Source: Emticicia sp043780375 (lineage in GTDB: Bacteria; Bacteroidota; Bacteroidia; Cytophagales; Spirosomataceae). From it: DNA of 64,000 nucleotides. The translations under genes and the position numbers were made by a program. How positions within the stretch are numbered: position 1 is the first letter of the stretch; every line of letters starts with the position of its first letter. The notes under the pieces were generated by a model that saw nothing but the letters and a program-made list of their open reading frames with translations, was not told the origin of the DNA and ran no database searches. The stretch lies in assembly GCF_043780375.1 (NCBI RefSeq), contig NZ_JAYWCU010000173.1, forward strand, positions 1-64,000, written 5' to 3'. Shown here piece by piece: positions 7,667 to 16,133 of the stretch.

Positions 7667-8314
7667 TCAAAGGGAGATTTTTGGGTCTTTTAAACTTCTA
7701 TAATTATAGGCTATCCACACAACCGACACCACAGCCACGCCCAAAATTCCTCCTGCAAAAACGTCTCTTGGGAAATGTTGAAAAAGATACATGCGTGAAT
7801 AACCCACCAAAATTGCTACGAAAAGGCTGAAAAAACCCCATTTTGGTTGCTTCAAAATTAGTAAAACGAAACTTGCAAAAGCAAAAGCGGTAATAGTATG
7901 TCCCGATGGGAAACTCTGCCAATGATGTATTTCTACGCCTTTTACTAAATGAATATCTCGTCCCGTATTTTGATAAACCTCCATGGGGCGAGGCAAATTA
8001 AATATTTTTTTCAGCGAAACCGAAACAAAAACCTTTGCCAACCATACCACTAAAAGGAGTTTTATTTTACCCAATTTATCTTTTTTCAATATATAGTTTG
8101 AAAAAAAAAGTGCGACGAATAACCCTAACCAAACATAATCATCTCCCAAAAATGTTATGTATTTAAAAACCACATCAAAGAAGTCGTTATGGTGTTGATT
8201 TACCCAAAACATCAAATCATTTGTAAAATAAAAAATCTGTAATAATGCCCCTACGATGACCCAAAGCAAAAAAACAACAAAAAATGAGCGGTTATTAATA
8301 AGTATTTTAAGCAT
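7667..8314 (-). CDS. PAP2-family membrane phosphatase
   Basis: The 215-residue protein has about five membrane helices and the three PAP2 phosphatase motifs in order: KIFNLPRP (motif 1), SFPSGHT (motif 2, with the catalytic His) and SRMYLFQHFPRDV (motif 3, with His and Asp). Such enzymes dephosphorylate lipid phosphates such as phosphatidate or undecaprenyl pyrophosphate at the outer face of the inner membrane. Substrate cannot be told from the sequence. It is first in a two-gene operon with the acyl-CoA dehydrogenase, and both fit lipid turnover. The divergent DUF177 gene starts 63 bases away, so the two promoters share that spacer. Confidence 0.9.
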   Translation of the reverse strand: MLKILINNRSFFVVFLLWVIVGALLQIFYFTNDLMFWVNQHHNDFFDVVFKYITFLGDDYVWLGLFVALFFSNYILKKDKLGKIKLLLVVWLAKVFVSVSLKKIFNLPRPMEVYQNTGRDIHLVKGVEIHHWQSFPSGHTITAFAFASFVLLILKQPKWGFFSLFVAILVGYSRMYLFQHFPRDVFAGGILGVAVVSVVWIAYNYRSLKDPKISL

Positions 8315-8351
8315 TTTCTCTAAGAAACTTTCGTAATTCCAAAATTAGCCG

Positions 8352-8359
8352 TAAATTTG
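8352..8359 (+). promoter_or_regulatory. Promoter -7 element of the DUF177-rpmF block
   Basis: TAAATTTG matches TAnnTTTG. It predicts transcription from about 8365, only 12-14 bases before the GTG at 8378. This argues against a TTG start at 8357, which would lie inside the promoter. Confidence 0.6.
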
Positions 8360-8377
8360 CAACCTTTCTGTGAAAAC

Positions 8378-8920
8378 GTGAGCAAGATACTATCAAAATA
8401 TGACATTCACATTCAAGGACTCGAAGATAAGCGTTATACGCTTGATTTCGAGGGAGAGAATGCTTTTTTCGAGGCTTTCGAGCAAGACCTTATCACAAAA
8501 GGTTATTTCAAAGCGGTCGTAAAACTCAATAAAAATTCTTCTTTTATACAGTTGGATTTTGAGATTACGGGCGTTGTTGAACTGATGTGCGACCGAAGTC
8601 TTGAATTATTTGATGAGCCAATTCAGACTTTTGACAAATATATTTATAAATTTGGCGACCGTTATGAAGAAATCACCGACGAACTCGAAATGATTCCTCA
8701 TGGTGCGGCAACTATAAATATTGCCCAACATATTTATGATTTTATTGCCATCACAATACCTATGAAAAGACTTCATCCAAGATTTAGAGATGAAGAGTTT
8801 GATGAAGATGGTTTATTACTTTACTCGACTGATAAAGAAACGGTTGAAGAAAAAGCACAAGAAATTGACCCTCGTTGGGCAGCTCTTGGAAAATTGAAAA
8901 TTGAGAACGGTTCGCAATAG
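8378..8920 (+). CDS. YceD/DUF177 family protein
   Basis: The 180-residue product shows the DUF177 hallmarks: the CDRSLELFDEPI segment around the conserved Cys, a long acidic middle, and the C-terminal DPRWAALGKL motif. Members sit next to rpmF in most bacteria and have been linked to 23S rRNA or large-subunit maturation; the molecular activity is not settled. I chose the GTG at 8378, giving VSKILSKYDIHI, because the longer TTG start at 8357 overlaps the promoter. The usual order DUF177-rpmF-plsX-fabH follows directly, supporting the assignment. Only one of the classical zinc-ligand Cys residues is obvious. Confidence 0.85.
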   Translation: MSKILSKYDIHIQGLEDKRYTLDFEGENAFFEAFEQDLITKGYFKAVVKLNKNSSFIQLDFEITGVVELMCDRSLELFDEPIQTFDKYIYKFGDRYEEITDELEMIPHGAATINIAQHIYDFIAITIPMKRLHPRFRDEEFDEDGLLLYSTDKETVEEKAQEIDPRWAALGKLKIENGSQ

Positions 8921-8995
8921 CGATTAAGTGCGTAACGCAACCAATTCCTTTTATATTTATAAAAATTGTTACATAGTTAATTGTTAAATTGAAAA

Positions 8996-9187
8996 ATGGC
9001 ACATCCTAAAAGAAGACATTCGACAAGTAGAAGAGATAAGCGTAGAACGCACGATTCTTTATCAACCAAAGCATTATCGGTAGATGCAACAACAGGCGAA
9101 ATTCACGTTCGTCATCGTGCCCACGTATTTGAAGGTAATTTGTTTTACAAAGGCAAATTAGTTGCAGAAGGCTACCAAAAGGTTTAA
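8996..9187 (+). CDS. rpmF: 50S ribosomal protein L32
   Basis: A 63-residue basic protein starting MAHPKRRHSTSRRDKRR, the standard L32 start, followed by HDSLSTKALS and a C-terminal GYQKV. L32 binds 23S rRNA near the peptidyl transferase region. This version lacks the four Cys zinc ribbon, so it is the zinc-independent form. It lies 75 bases after DUF177 and ahead of plsX, the common bacterial arrangement tying ribosome and phospholipid synthesis. Confidence 0.98.
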   Translation: MAHPKRRHSTSRRDKRRTHDSLSTKALSVDATTGEIHVRHRAHVFEGNLFYKGKLVAEGYQKV

Positions 9188-9314
9188 AGTTTAATGCTTG
9201 CGATTGGTTACTGGTTACTTTAATTTGTATGTATTTTGGTTCAAAAAAACCAATTTACAGATACCAGTAGCTAATACCCAAAAACAAATATTTACTCACC
9301 AAAGAGATTGCTTT

Positions 9315-10256
9315 ATGAAAATTGCCGTTGATGTTATGGGGGGCGATTTTGCTCCCAAAGCCATCGTCGAAGGTGCTGTCATAGCTGCTAATCAATTGCC
9401 AGAAGGAGTTAAACTGGTATTGATTGGTAAACAAAGTATAATGCTTGATATTTTGCGAACGCTGAAATATCCTGCTCATGCTATTGAAATGGTCAATGCT
9501 GATGATGTCATCGAGATGGGTGAACATCCTACACGGGCGTTTTCTCAAAAACCCAATTCCAGCATTGGAGTTGGGTTTAAACTTTTAAAGGAAAAGCAAG
9601 TTGATGCTTTTTGTAGTGCTGGTAATACTGGTGCTATGATGGTCGGCTCGCTTTTTACTGTAAAAACCGTTGGAAACATCCAACGTCCACCCATTGCGGG
9701 TTTCCTTCCTTTGAAAAATGGCGGTTATAGCCTAATGCTTGACATTGGTGCTAATGCCAACTGTAAACCAGAAGTTCTTGCCGAATTTGCCGAATTAGGT
9801 TCACTTTATTCTAAATTTGCCTTTGGTATTGACCACCCGAAAGTTGCTTTACTAAATATTGGTGAAGAAGAACAAAAGGGCTCTACCGTGGTGCAGGCTG
9901 CCTACCAATTATTAAAAATCAACAAAAAATTAAACTTTATTGGAAATGTTGAAGGTCGTGATTTATTTGATGGTAAAGCTGACGTAATCATTACCGAAGG
10001 GTTTACTGGGAATGTGATTTTTAAAATGGGTGAATCATTTTATGATTATACTGCTTCAAAAGGCATCAAAGACCCTTTGATTGATCGCATGAACTATGAA
10101 GTTGGTGGTGGTAGCCCAATCATCGGTATTAAAGGAAATGTGATTGTAGCACACGGTATTTCTTCACCTGAAGCTATCAAAAACATGATTTATTTGGCAA
10201 AACGTCAGATTGAATCAAGAGTAACTGAGCAAATAATCGAAGCTTATGAAGATTAA
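9315..10256 (+). CDS. plsX: Phosphate acyltransferase PlsX
   Basis: PlsX makes acyl-phosphate from acyl-ACP, the acyl donor for PlsY in phosphatidate synthesis, as a peripheral membrane enzyme. The product begins MKIAVDVMGGDFAPK, the nearly invariant PlsX start, and includes EMGEHPTRAF, CSAGNTGAMM, LDIGANANCKPE and EGFTGNVIFKMGE. I place the start at 9315 because the in-frame extension back to 9198 has no family resemblance; the protein is then 313 residues, normal for the family. It sits between rpmF and fabH, the standard order. Confidence 0.97.
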   Translation: MKIAVDVMGGDFAPKAIVEGAVIAANQLPEGVKLVLIGKQSIMLDILRTLKYPAHAIEMVNADDVIEMGEHPTRAFSQKPNSSIGVGFKLLKEKQVDAFCSAGNTGAMMVGSLFTVKTVGNIQRPPIAGFLPLKNGGYSLMLDIGANANCKPEVLAEFAELGSLYSKFAFGIDHPKVALLNIGEEEQKGSTVVQAAYQLLKINKKLNFIGNVEGRDLFDGKADVIITEGFTGNVIFKMGESFYDYTASKGIKDPLIDRMNYEVGGGSPIIGIKGNVIVAHGISSPEAIKNMIYLAKRQIESRVTEQIIEAYED

Positions 10257-10289
10257 TATCTAGTCTTCAATATTACAGGCTTCATTATT

Positions 10290-10317
10290 CTACAAACTGA
10301 CGACCATCAGTTTATAG
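10290..10317 (+). promoter_or_regulatory. Inverted repeat in the plsX-fabH spacer
   Basis: CTACAAACTGA (10290-10300) and TCAGTTTATAG (10307-10317) pair with one mismatch around CGACCA. No T tract follows. It could be an mRNA processing hairpin, an attenuator or an operator for a lipid regulator; nothing in the sequence decides. Confidence 0.4.
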
Positions 10318-10370
10318 ACAGATAAACCTAAATTAATTAGGAGGTCAGACTTTTCTTAACCAAACTATAA

Positions 10371-11357
10371 ATGAAACTAAAAGCAGCCATCACAGGCGTT
10401 CATGGCTATGTGCCAGAAGATATTTTGACCAATGAAGATTTAGCGAAATTGGTAGATACTAACGACGAGTGGATTGTTACTCGAACAGGTATTAAAGAAC
10501 GCCATATTCAACGAGGTGACGGTTTAGCTACTTCTCACATGGCATCTGAAGCTGTAAAAGGATTGCTCGAAAAAACAGGTACTGACCCAAAAGATATAGA
10601 TTTAGTCATTTGTGCAACGGTTACGCCCGACTATATGTTTCCTTCTACTGCCAATTTGGTTTGTACCCAATGTGGTATTCCAACTATTGGTAGTTTTGAT
10701 ATTTTGGCTGCTTGCTCAGGTTTTTTATATGCTTTATCGGTTGGTTCTCAGTTCATTGAGTCTGGAAGATACAAAAAAGTAATCGTAATTGGTGCCGATA
10801 AAATGTCGGCAATTGTAGATTACACCGACCGTACCACTTGCGTACTTTTTGGTGATGGTGCAGGAGCAGTATTACTTGAGCCAACTACTGAAGATCAAGG
10901 TTTAATAGATTTCATACTTCGCTCTGACGGAACAGGAGAAAACCACTTGATTATGAAAGGTGGTGGAAGCCGTTTTCCTGCAAGCCACGAAACAGTTGAA
11001 AATAGATGGCATAATATTCACCAAGAAGGCCCATCGGTATTCAAGTTTGCTGTAACAAATATGGCAAATGTATCTGCCGAAATAATGGAAAAAAATAATT
11101 TGACGGGTGATGACATTGCTTGGTTAGTGCCTCATCAAGCCAACAAAAGAATCATTGATGCAACGGCTCGCCGCATGAATATTGGAGATGACAAAGTAAT
11201 GCTTAATATACAAACCTATGGCAATACTACTGCCGCAACTATTCCGCTTTGTTTGTTTGACTACGAAAAACAAATAAAAAAGGGCGATAATTTGATTTTA
11301 GCAGCCTTTGGTGGAGGTTTTACTTGGGGAGCAGCTTATGTAAAATGGGCGTATTAA
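10371..11357 (+). CDS. fabH: Beta-ketoacyl-ACP synthase III
   Basis: FabH condenses acetyl-CoA (or a branched starter) with malonyl-ACP to begin fatty acid synthesis. The 328-residue thiolase-fold protein has the Cys-His-Asn triad in standard contexts: AACSGFLYAL (Cys115), VPHQANKRI (His255) and YGNTTAATIPL (Asn285). The N-terminal DTNDEWIVTRTGI segment is also typical. It follows plsX by 114 bases and precedes efp. Bacteroidota often use branched starters, so acetyl-CoA is not necessarily the preferred primer. A GGAGG lies about 35 bases upstream, too far to be a ribosome binding site. Confidence 0.97.
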   Translation: MKLKAAITGVHGYVPEDILTNEDLAKLVDTNDEWIVTRTGIKERHIQRGDGLATSHMASEAVKGLLEKTGTDPKDIDLVICATVTPDYMFPSTANLVCTQCGIPTIGSFDILAACSGFLYALSVGSQFIESGRYKKVIVIGADKMSAIVDYTDRTTCVLFGDGAGAVLLEPTTEDQGLIDFILRSDGTGENHLIMKGGGSRFPASHETVENRWHNIHQEGPSVFKFAVTNMANVSAEIMEKNNLTGDDIAWLVPHQANKRIIDATARRMNIGDDKVMLNIQTYGNTTAATIPLCLFDYEKQIKKGDNLILAAFGGGFTWGAAYVKWAY

Positions 11358-11475
11358 TTTAATGAGTGAATGATTGAAGGGGGAGAATGTGTAACTTTTT
11401 TAAATAAAATATACTAACTTCATTCCAAATCTATCTACTATCAAATATTTACGAATAAAAAAATAAGAATTAGTA

Positions 11476-12048
11476 ATGGCAAATACAGCAGATTTTAGAA
11501 ATGGTCTTTGTTTAGATTGGAACGGCGACCTTTATACGATTACAGATTTTCAACACGTAAAGCCAGGAAAAGGCCCCGCTTTCGTTAGAACAAAGCTAAG
11601 AAATATCCGAACAGGAAGAGTGATTGATAATACCTTTAACGCTGGCGTAACTGTGGTTACAGCACGTATCGAAAAAAGAGAATATCAATTTCTTTATAAA
11701 GATGAATCGGGCTATAATTTCATGGAAAACGAAAATTTTGAGCAGTTTAATCTTGACGAAAAATTAGTTCCGCAAGCCGATTTGATGAAAGACGGACAAT
11801 TAGTTTCAGTATTGGTTCATGCCGAAACAGAAACTGTTTTGAGCGTAGAATTACCTCAATATGTTGAGCTTCGTGTTACTTATACAGAGCCGGGTTTGAA
11901 AGGCGATACTAGTAATAATCCAATGAAACCTGCAACTGTTGAAACAGGTGCAACAATTAAAGTGCCTCTTTTTATCGAAAATGATGAATTAATTAAAGTT
12001 AATACGCTTACTTACGAATACGATGCCAGAGTAAAAGAAGGCAGGTAA
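11476..12048 (+). CDS. efp: Elongation factor P
   Basis: EF-P rescues ribosomes stalled at polyproline by binding between the P and E sites. The 190-residue product has the three beta domains and the tip loop KPGKGPAF (Lys32 at the apex, Pro34 after the Gly), the site that is modified in many bacteria. No modification gene is visible in the window. The C-terminal domain carries the expected GDTSNNPMKPATVETGA segment. It lies in the fabH-efp-accB order common in Cytophagales. Confidence 0.97.
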   Translation: MANTADFRNGLCLDWNGDLYTITDFQHVKPGKGPAFVRTKLRNIRTGRVIDNTFNAGVTVVTARIEKREYQFLYKDESGYNFMENENFEQFNLDEKLVPQADLMKDGQLVSVLVHAETETVLSVELPQYVELRVTYTEPGLKGDTSNNPMKPATVETGATIKVPLFIENDELIKVNTLTYEYDARVKEGR

Positions 12049-12174
12049 TTAAAGCCATTTTAAAGACGATAACTTTTTGAGTTCGAAAAACAGAATTTAG
12101 AGTATGGAATTTTATCAATTCCAAAATCATATCTTCACCTTTTCAAATTTCTTTGCAGCTATCGTCTTTCTTTT

Positions 12175-12182
12175 TACATTTG
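12175..12182 (+). promoter_or_regulatory. Promoter -7 element of accB
   Basis: TACATTTG matches TAnnTTTG and gives a leader of about 35 bases before the accB ATG at 12223. This suggests accB can be transcribed separately from efp. Confidence 0.5.
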
Positions 12183-12222
12183 CAAACCAAATACTTAAAA
12201 CCACGAATAACCTCTACCCTTC

Positions 12223-12699
12223 ATGGAAACAAAAGACATTCAGAAATTAATAGATTTTATCTCTCAGTCTGGCTTAGACGAAGTAAATATCGAAACTTCA
12301 GAGCTAAAATTGGCTATCAAAAGATATTCAAATGCTGTACCTGTCGCAGTTCAAACACAGCCGAGTTTTATTGCACCAGCTCCAGCAATGGCTACCCCAA
12401 CTGCACCACAAGTAGCGGCTGCTCCAATTATAGCTGCTCCAGTTGCCGAAGCAAGCAATTTGATTACCATAAAATCACCAATGATAGGCACTTTCTATCG
12501 TTCGACAGGTCCAGATAAACCCAACTTTGCCGACATTGGCAGTGATATTGAAATAGGAAAAGTAGTTTGTATCATTGAAGCAATGAAGCTTTTCAACGAA
12601 ATAGAATCAGAAATATCTGGTAAAATCGTGAAGATTTTGGTTGAAAATGCAACTCCCGTTGAGTTTGACCAGCCTTTATTCTTGGTTGAACCAGTTTAA
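12223..12699 (+). CDS. accB: Biotin carboxyl carrier protein of acetyl-CoA carboxylase
   Basis: AccB carries the biotin that shuttles CO2 from AccC to the carboxyltransferase, in the first committed step of fatty acid synthesis. The 158-residue product has an N-terminal helical part, an Ala/Pro-rich mobile linker (about residues 48-82), and the biotinyl domain with SPMIGTFYRS and the biotin attachment motif EAMKL (Lys122). Its partner accC lies downstream, but a Uma2-like gene (12714-13259) stands between the two. No carboxyltransferase genes are in the window. Confidence 0.97.
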   Translation: METKDIQKLIDFISQSGLDEVNIETSELKLAIKRYSNAVPVAVQTQPSFIAPAPAMATPTAPQVAAAPIIAAPVAEASNLITIKSPMIGTFYRSTGPDKPNFADIGSDIEIGKVVCIIEAMKLFNEIESEISGKIVKILVENATPVEFDQPLFLVEPV

Positions 12700-12713
12700 A
12701 AATTCATACGCTC

Positions 12714-13259
12714 ATGGCATCTGTTCATTATCCTCGCACATTTCAAGGATTCCTTAACTGGAAACCCGAAACTCGCTATAAATACGAGTGGAATAAAGGG
12801 AAAATTGAAAAAACTGACAAAATGAAACAATTAGAATTCTTTATTTTAAAGGCACTTAGCCGCCTTTTCGTAAAGACAAATGCTTATCAAAATGGTGCAG
12901 AACTTCTTACAGAAGGTGATGTTTTAACTTCTTCTGAACAATTGAGAAGACCCGATTTGGCTTATTATACAGAAAGCCAGATTATTGAAACAACCAAGGG
13001 TATCAATCAAGTACCAACGTTTGTTATTGAAATTATTTCTCCGAGCGATAATCAGAATAAAATTTTAGAAAAAAATCAAGAATACTTTTTAGCGGGAGTA
13101 CAGCTTATTTGGCTAATTATGCCTAACCTTAAACAAGTTCATATTTATTCGTCACCAAAAAAAGTACATATTTGCACAGATGATGATATTTGTTCGGCAA
13201 AACCCGTTCTTCCTGATTTTGAAATAAGTGTGAATAATTTGCTTACATTTCCGAGTTAA
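12714..13259 (+). CDS. Uma2-family (DUF820) predicted restriction-like endonuclease
   Basis: The 181-residue protein shows the Uma2 pattern of a PD-(D/E)XK fold: RPDLAYY (about 82-88), FVIEIISPSDN (about 103-113) and a Lys-rich helix before EYFLAGVQLIWLI. The family is expanded in cyanobacteria and scattered in Bacteroidota. A restriction-like nuclease fold is established by structure, but the biological role is not known. It begins 14 bases after accB and ends 45 bases before accC, so it is embedded in the acetyl-CoA carboxylase operon. That location is unusual and suggests insertion of a mobile or lineage-specific gene. It appears intact. Confidence 0.8.
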   Translation: MASVHYPRTFQGFLNWKPETRYKYEWNKGKIEKTDKMKQLEFFILKALSRLFVKTNAYQNGAELLTEGDVLTSSEQLRRPDLAYYTESQIIETTKGINQVPTFVIEIISPSDNQNKILEKNQEYFLAGVQLIWLIMPNLKQVHIYSSPKKVHICTDDDICSAKPVLPDFEISVNNLLTFPS

Positions 13260-13304
13260 AGTATATCAATTAATATTGATTATTTTATTGCAAACCTAAA
13301 ACCT

Positions 13305-14648
13305 ATGTTCAAAAAAATATTAATAGCCAACCGAGGCGAAATCGCCCTCCGAATTATCAGAACTTGCCGCGAAATGGGCATCAAAACAGTAGCCGTTTAT
13401 TCAACTGCCGATCGTGAAAGTCTGCACGTAAGATTTGCCGATGAAGCTGTTTGTATCGGACCTGCAGCCAGTCGTCAGTCATATTTGAGTATTCCGAATA
13501 TCATTTCAGCAGCTGAAATAACCAATGCCGATGCCATTCACCCAGGGTATGGTTTTTTGTCAGAAAATGCTGAATTTTCACGAATTTGTGCCGAATATGG
13601 TATCAAATTTATCGGAGCAACCGCCGAACAAATCAACTACATGGGAGATAAAGCTACGGCAAAAGCAACTATGAGAGATTCGGGCGTACCCATTATTCCA
13701 GGTTCAGACGGTTTACTCGAATCGGTTGAAGAGGGCATCAAACTTTCGGAAGAAATGGGTTATCCTGTTATTGTGAAAGCAACGGCGGGCGGTGGTGGAC
13801 GTGGTATGAGAATCATTCATAAAGCAGAAGAATTTCAGAAAGCTTGGGACGATGCCAAAATGGAATCGGGTGCGGCTTTTGGAAACGATGGTTTATACTT
13901 AGAAAAATTTATTGAAGAGCCTCGTCACATCGAAATTCAAATTGTGGGTGACCAGTATGGTAAAGTTTGCCACCTTTCGGAGCGTGATTGCTCGATTCAA
14001 CGCAGACACCAAAAATTACTTGAAGAAACTCCTTCACCAGTAGTAACACAAGAATTACGTGAGCAAATGGGCGAAGCTGCCATTAAAGGTGCGGCTGCCA
14101 TTGGTTATGAAGGTGCAGGAACAATTGAGTTTTTGGTTGACAAACACGGCAAGTTCTATTTCATGGAAATGAATACCCGTATTCAGGTTGAACATCCTAT
14201 TACGGAAGAAGTTACTGATTTTGACTTGATTAAAGAACAAATAAAAGTAGCGGCTGGCGTACCAATTTCGGGCAAAAATTACTTTCCAAAATTATTTGCC
14301 ATGGAATGCCGTATCAATGCCGAAGACCCTAAGAATAATTTCCGACCTTCGCCAGGCAAAATTACTAATCTCCATTTCCCAGGCGGACACGGTGTCAGAA
14401 TTGATAGCCACGTTTATGCAGGATATACAATTCCGTCAAACTATGATTCGATGATTGCCAAGTTAATTGTAACTGGGCAATCGAGAGCAGAAGTGCTTAC
14501 ACGAATGAAACGTGCTTTGCAGGAATTTGTGATTGAAGGTGTAAAAACTACGATTCCGTTCCATATCAAATTGATGGATGACGAAGTTTTCAAATCTGGC
14601 TTATTTACAACAGCTTTTTTAGATACATTTGATTTTAGTGATTTATAA
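13305..14648 (+). CDS. accC: Biotin carboxylase subunit of acetyl-CoA carboxylase
   Basis: AccC carboxylates AccB-biotin using ATP and bicarbonate. The 447-residue product has the family start MFKKILIANRGEIALRI, the ATP-grasp glycine loop KATAGGGGRGMR, the HIEIQ metal/ATP segment, the EMNTRIQVEHPITEEV catalytic region, and the C-terminal FRPSPGKI domain. Length is normal. It is the last gene of the rightward lipid block and ends at a bidirectional terminator. The preceding Uma2 gene separates it from accB but should still be in the same transcript. Confidence 0.98.
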   Translation: MFKKILIANRGEIALRIIRTCREMGIKTVAVYSTADRESLHVRFADEAVCIGPAASRQSYLSIPNIISAAEITNADAIHPGYGFLSENAEFSRICAEYGIKFIGATAEQINYMGDKATAKATMRDSGVPIIPGSDGLLESVEEGIKLSEEMGYPVIVKATAGGGGRGMRIIHKAEEFQKAWDDAKMESGAAFGNDGLYLEKFIEEPRHIEIQIVGDQYGKVCHLSERDCSIQRRHQKLLEETPSPVVTQELREQMGEAAIKGAAAIGYEGAGTIEFLVDKHGKFYFMEMNTRIQVEHPITEEVTDFDLIKEQIKVAAGVPISGKNYFPKLFAMECRINAEDPKNNFRPSPGKITNLHFPGGHGVRIDSHVYAGYTIPSNYDSMIAKLIVTGQSRAEVLTRMKRALQEFVIEGVKTTIPFHIKLMDDEVFKSGLFTTAFLDTFDFSDL

Positions 14649-14683
14649 AAAGTAGTTAATTGCCGACAGTCAACAGATTTTAT

Positions 14684-14711
14684 AAAAAGCTCCCTAACAG
14701 GAGCTTTTTTA
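14684..14711. terminator. Bidirectional terminator between accC and the TauE-like gene
   Basis: AAAAAGCTCC (14684-14693) pairs with GGAGCTTTTT (14700-14709) around CTAACA, with A and T runs on the two sides. It can end transcription from both convergent genes. Confidence 0.85.
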
Positions 14712-14714
14712 GTT

Positions 14715-15482
14715 TCAATACATCTTCCAAATATCATAACCAAACCTCAGAATTAGCCCAAAAACTACTACCAAAAAGAGAATTCTGATAAAGCCATTTC
14801 CACGTAAAAGTGCCATCCGACTACCAATGTAAGAGCCAGCCATATTAAAAAGCATCATTGGTAATGCTACTTCAAAAACCACAAATCCTTTACTTACAAA
14901 GAAAATTAGCGAACAAATATCAGCAATGACATTGACCACTTTTGAAATAGCCGAAGCCGTCAAGAAGTTATAGCCAATGATACTTACAAAGCCAAAAACC
15001 AATAAACTACCAGTTCCTGGCCCTACAAAGCCATTGTAAAAACCCGTTGTCATGCCAATTAACAAACCATAAAGAGGAATTTTACTCAACTCAAAACGAT
15101 GTTTTTCTTCATGACCTAAATCCTTTTTACGATAAGTATAAATCGCAATCAAGGTCATTAAGATCAAAATCGTTGGTTTCAAGATTCGTTCGCTCATCAA
15201 ACTCGACATCAAAGCTCCTAAATATGACATAATTCCCGCCCCAATTCCTGCATAAAGAACGGTTTTGAGTGGGATTTTAACTTTTTTAGAATATTGATAG
15301 CCCGCAACGGCCGTTCCCATAAATGAAGCAAAACGATTCGTTCCGATGATTTGTGGAACCGAATAACTCGGAAATAAAATGAATAATGCAGGGGCTTGTA
15401 CTAAACCGCCACCGCCAACAATAGAATCAACAAAGCCTGCTAAAAAAGCAGCAAGACAAGCAAAAAAAGTAATTGTAACCAA
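14715..15482 (-). CDS. TauE/SafE-family anion exporter
   Basis: The 255-residue protein has about eight membrane helices arranged as two similar halves. The first half has SIVGGGGLVQAPAL and the GTNRFASFMGT segment; the second has YNGFVGPGTGSL, the paired glycine-rich motifs of TauE/SafE (sulfite exporter) proteins. Members move sulfite, sulfoacetate or other small anions, or are uncharacterised. It is the last gene of a leftward operon with a PepSY membrane protein and a molybdopterin oxidoreductase. A second TauE/SafE gene occurs at 38776. Substrate is inferred only from the family. Confidence 0.85.
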   Translation of the reverse strand: MVTITFFACLAAFLAGFVDSIVGGGGLVQAPALFILFPSYSVPQIIGTNRFASFMGTAVAGYQYSKKVKIPLKTVLYAGIGAGIMSYLGALMSSLMSERILKPTILILMTLIAIYTYRKKDLGHEEKHRFELSKIPLYGLLIGMTTGFYNGFVGPGTGSLLVFGFVSIIGYNFLTASAISKVVNVIADICSLIFFVSKGFVVFEVALPMMLFNMAGSYIGSRMALLRGNGFIRILFLVVVFGLILRFGYDIWKMY

Positions 15483-15546
15483 GAGAATTTTAATTGAAAA
15501 TGAAAAATAAGACGTTTGATTTATAAAAAATACAATCTCGTGGTTT

Positions 15547-16104
15547 TCAAACTGTTTTATATTTTTTTATGCGTTTGGGGTTATACCAAAGCCAAAAACC
15601 ACTAAAAGAAAGCAAAATTAAACTTAAAGAAACAATTGTGGTATAAAAAAGCTTTATTTCATCATTTTTAGTATTCACCCAAAAATCCAAAATAGAACCA
15701 TCATGAATTTTTTCAATAATATCAGAATTTCGTCTTGAAACCGACATAATTTTACCTGATGTACAGTCAACCTGTAATTCGGTAAAATGTTCGGTAAAAA
15801 CAATTTTTGCAACGCCTTTTTGTGGTCTTACATCAATTCTATCTATTTCGCTTGATAATTTTAGGCTGTCTTCGGCAAATTGCTTGGCAGTGTGCTGAAT
15901 ATTATCAAGCGAAAGCCATGTGGCTGATTCATTATTTGTCCCTTTTTTAGTGCTTGGCAGCAAACCTATATTTTTTTTCCATCCTAAAAGCAAGCCTGTT
16001 GCTCCAATAAGAAACATAAATACAAACAAAGGAACAGCAATCCATTTATGAAGTTTTCGGTAAAATCGGGTATTCTTGGCTATTTTTTCTGTTTGTACTG
16101 ACAA
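15547..16104 (-). CDS. PepSY-associated membrane protein
   Basis: The 185-residue protein has one membrane helix near the N-terminus after FYRKLHKWIAVPLF and a second near the C-terminus ending GFWLWYNPKR, with a periplasmic domain between them. The RKLHKW start and the final WLWYNP motif are characteristic of PepSY-TM proteins, a family that includes small relatives of iron-uptake reductases. The conserved His residues near membrane edges could bind haem, which would suit electron transfer to the molybdoenzyme encoded 29 bases upstream; this is inference. It has only two membrane helices, fewer than the large PepSY reductases. Confidence 0.75.
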   Translation of the reverse strand: MSVQTEKIAKNTRFYRKLHKWIAVPLFVFMFLIGATGLLLGWKKNIGLLPSTKKGTNNESATWLSLDNIQHTAKQFAEDSLKLSSEIDRIDVRPQKGVAKIVFTEHFTELQVDCTSGKIMSVSRRNSDIIEKIHDGSILDFWVNTKNDEIKLFYTTIVSLSLILLSFSGFWLWYNPKRIKKYKTV

Positions 16105-16133
16105 TGTAATATTGTTTATTTAAAAAATCATTT

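Noticed and set aside
8357..8377. TTG start for the DUF177 gene
   Set aside because: The TTG is inside the TAAATTTG promoter box, so it would not be transcribed; GTG at 8378 fits better.
9198..9314. 39-residue N-terminal extension of PlsX
   Set aside because: The family start MKIAVDVMGGD lies at 9315, and the extension has no likeness to any PlsX.
10330..10345. GGAGG as a Shine-Dalgarno site for fabH
   Set aside because: It is roughly 30 bases from the ATG, and the organism type rarely uses Shine-Dalgarno initiation.
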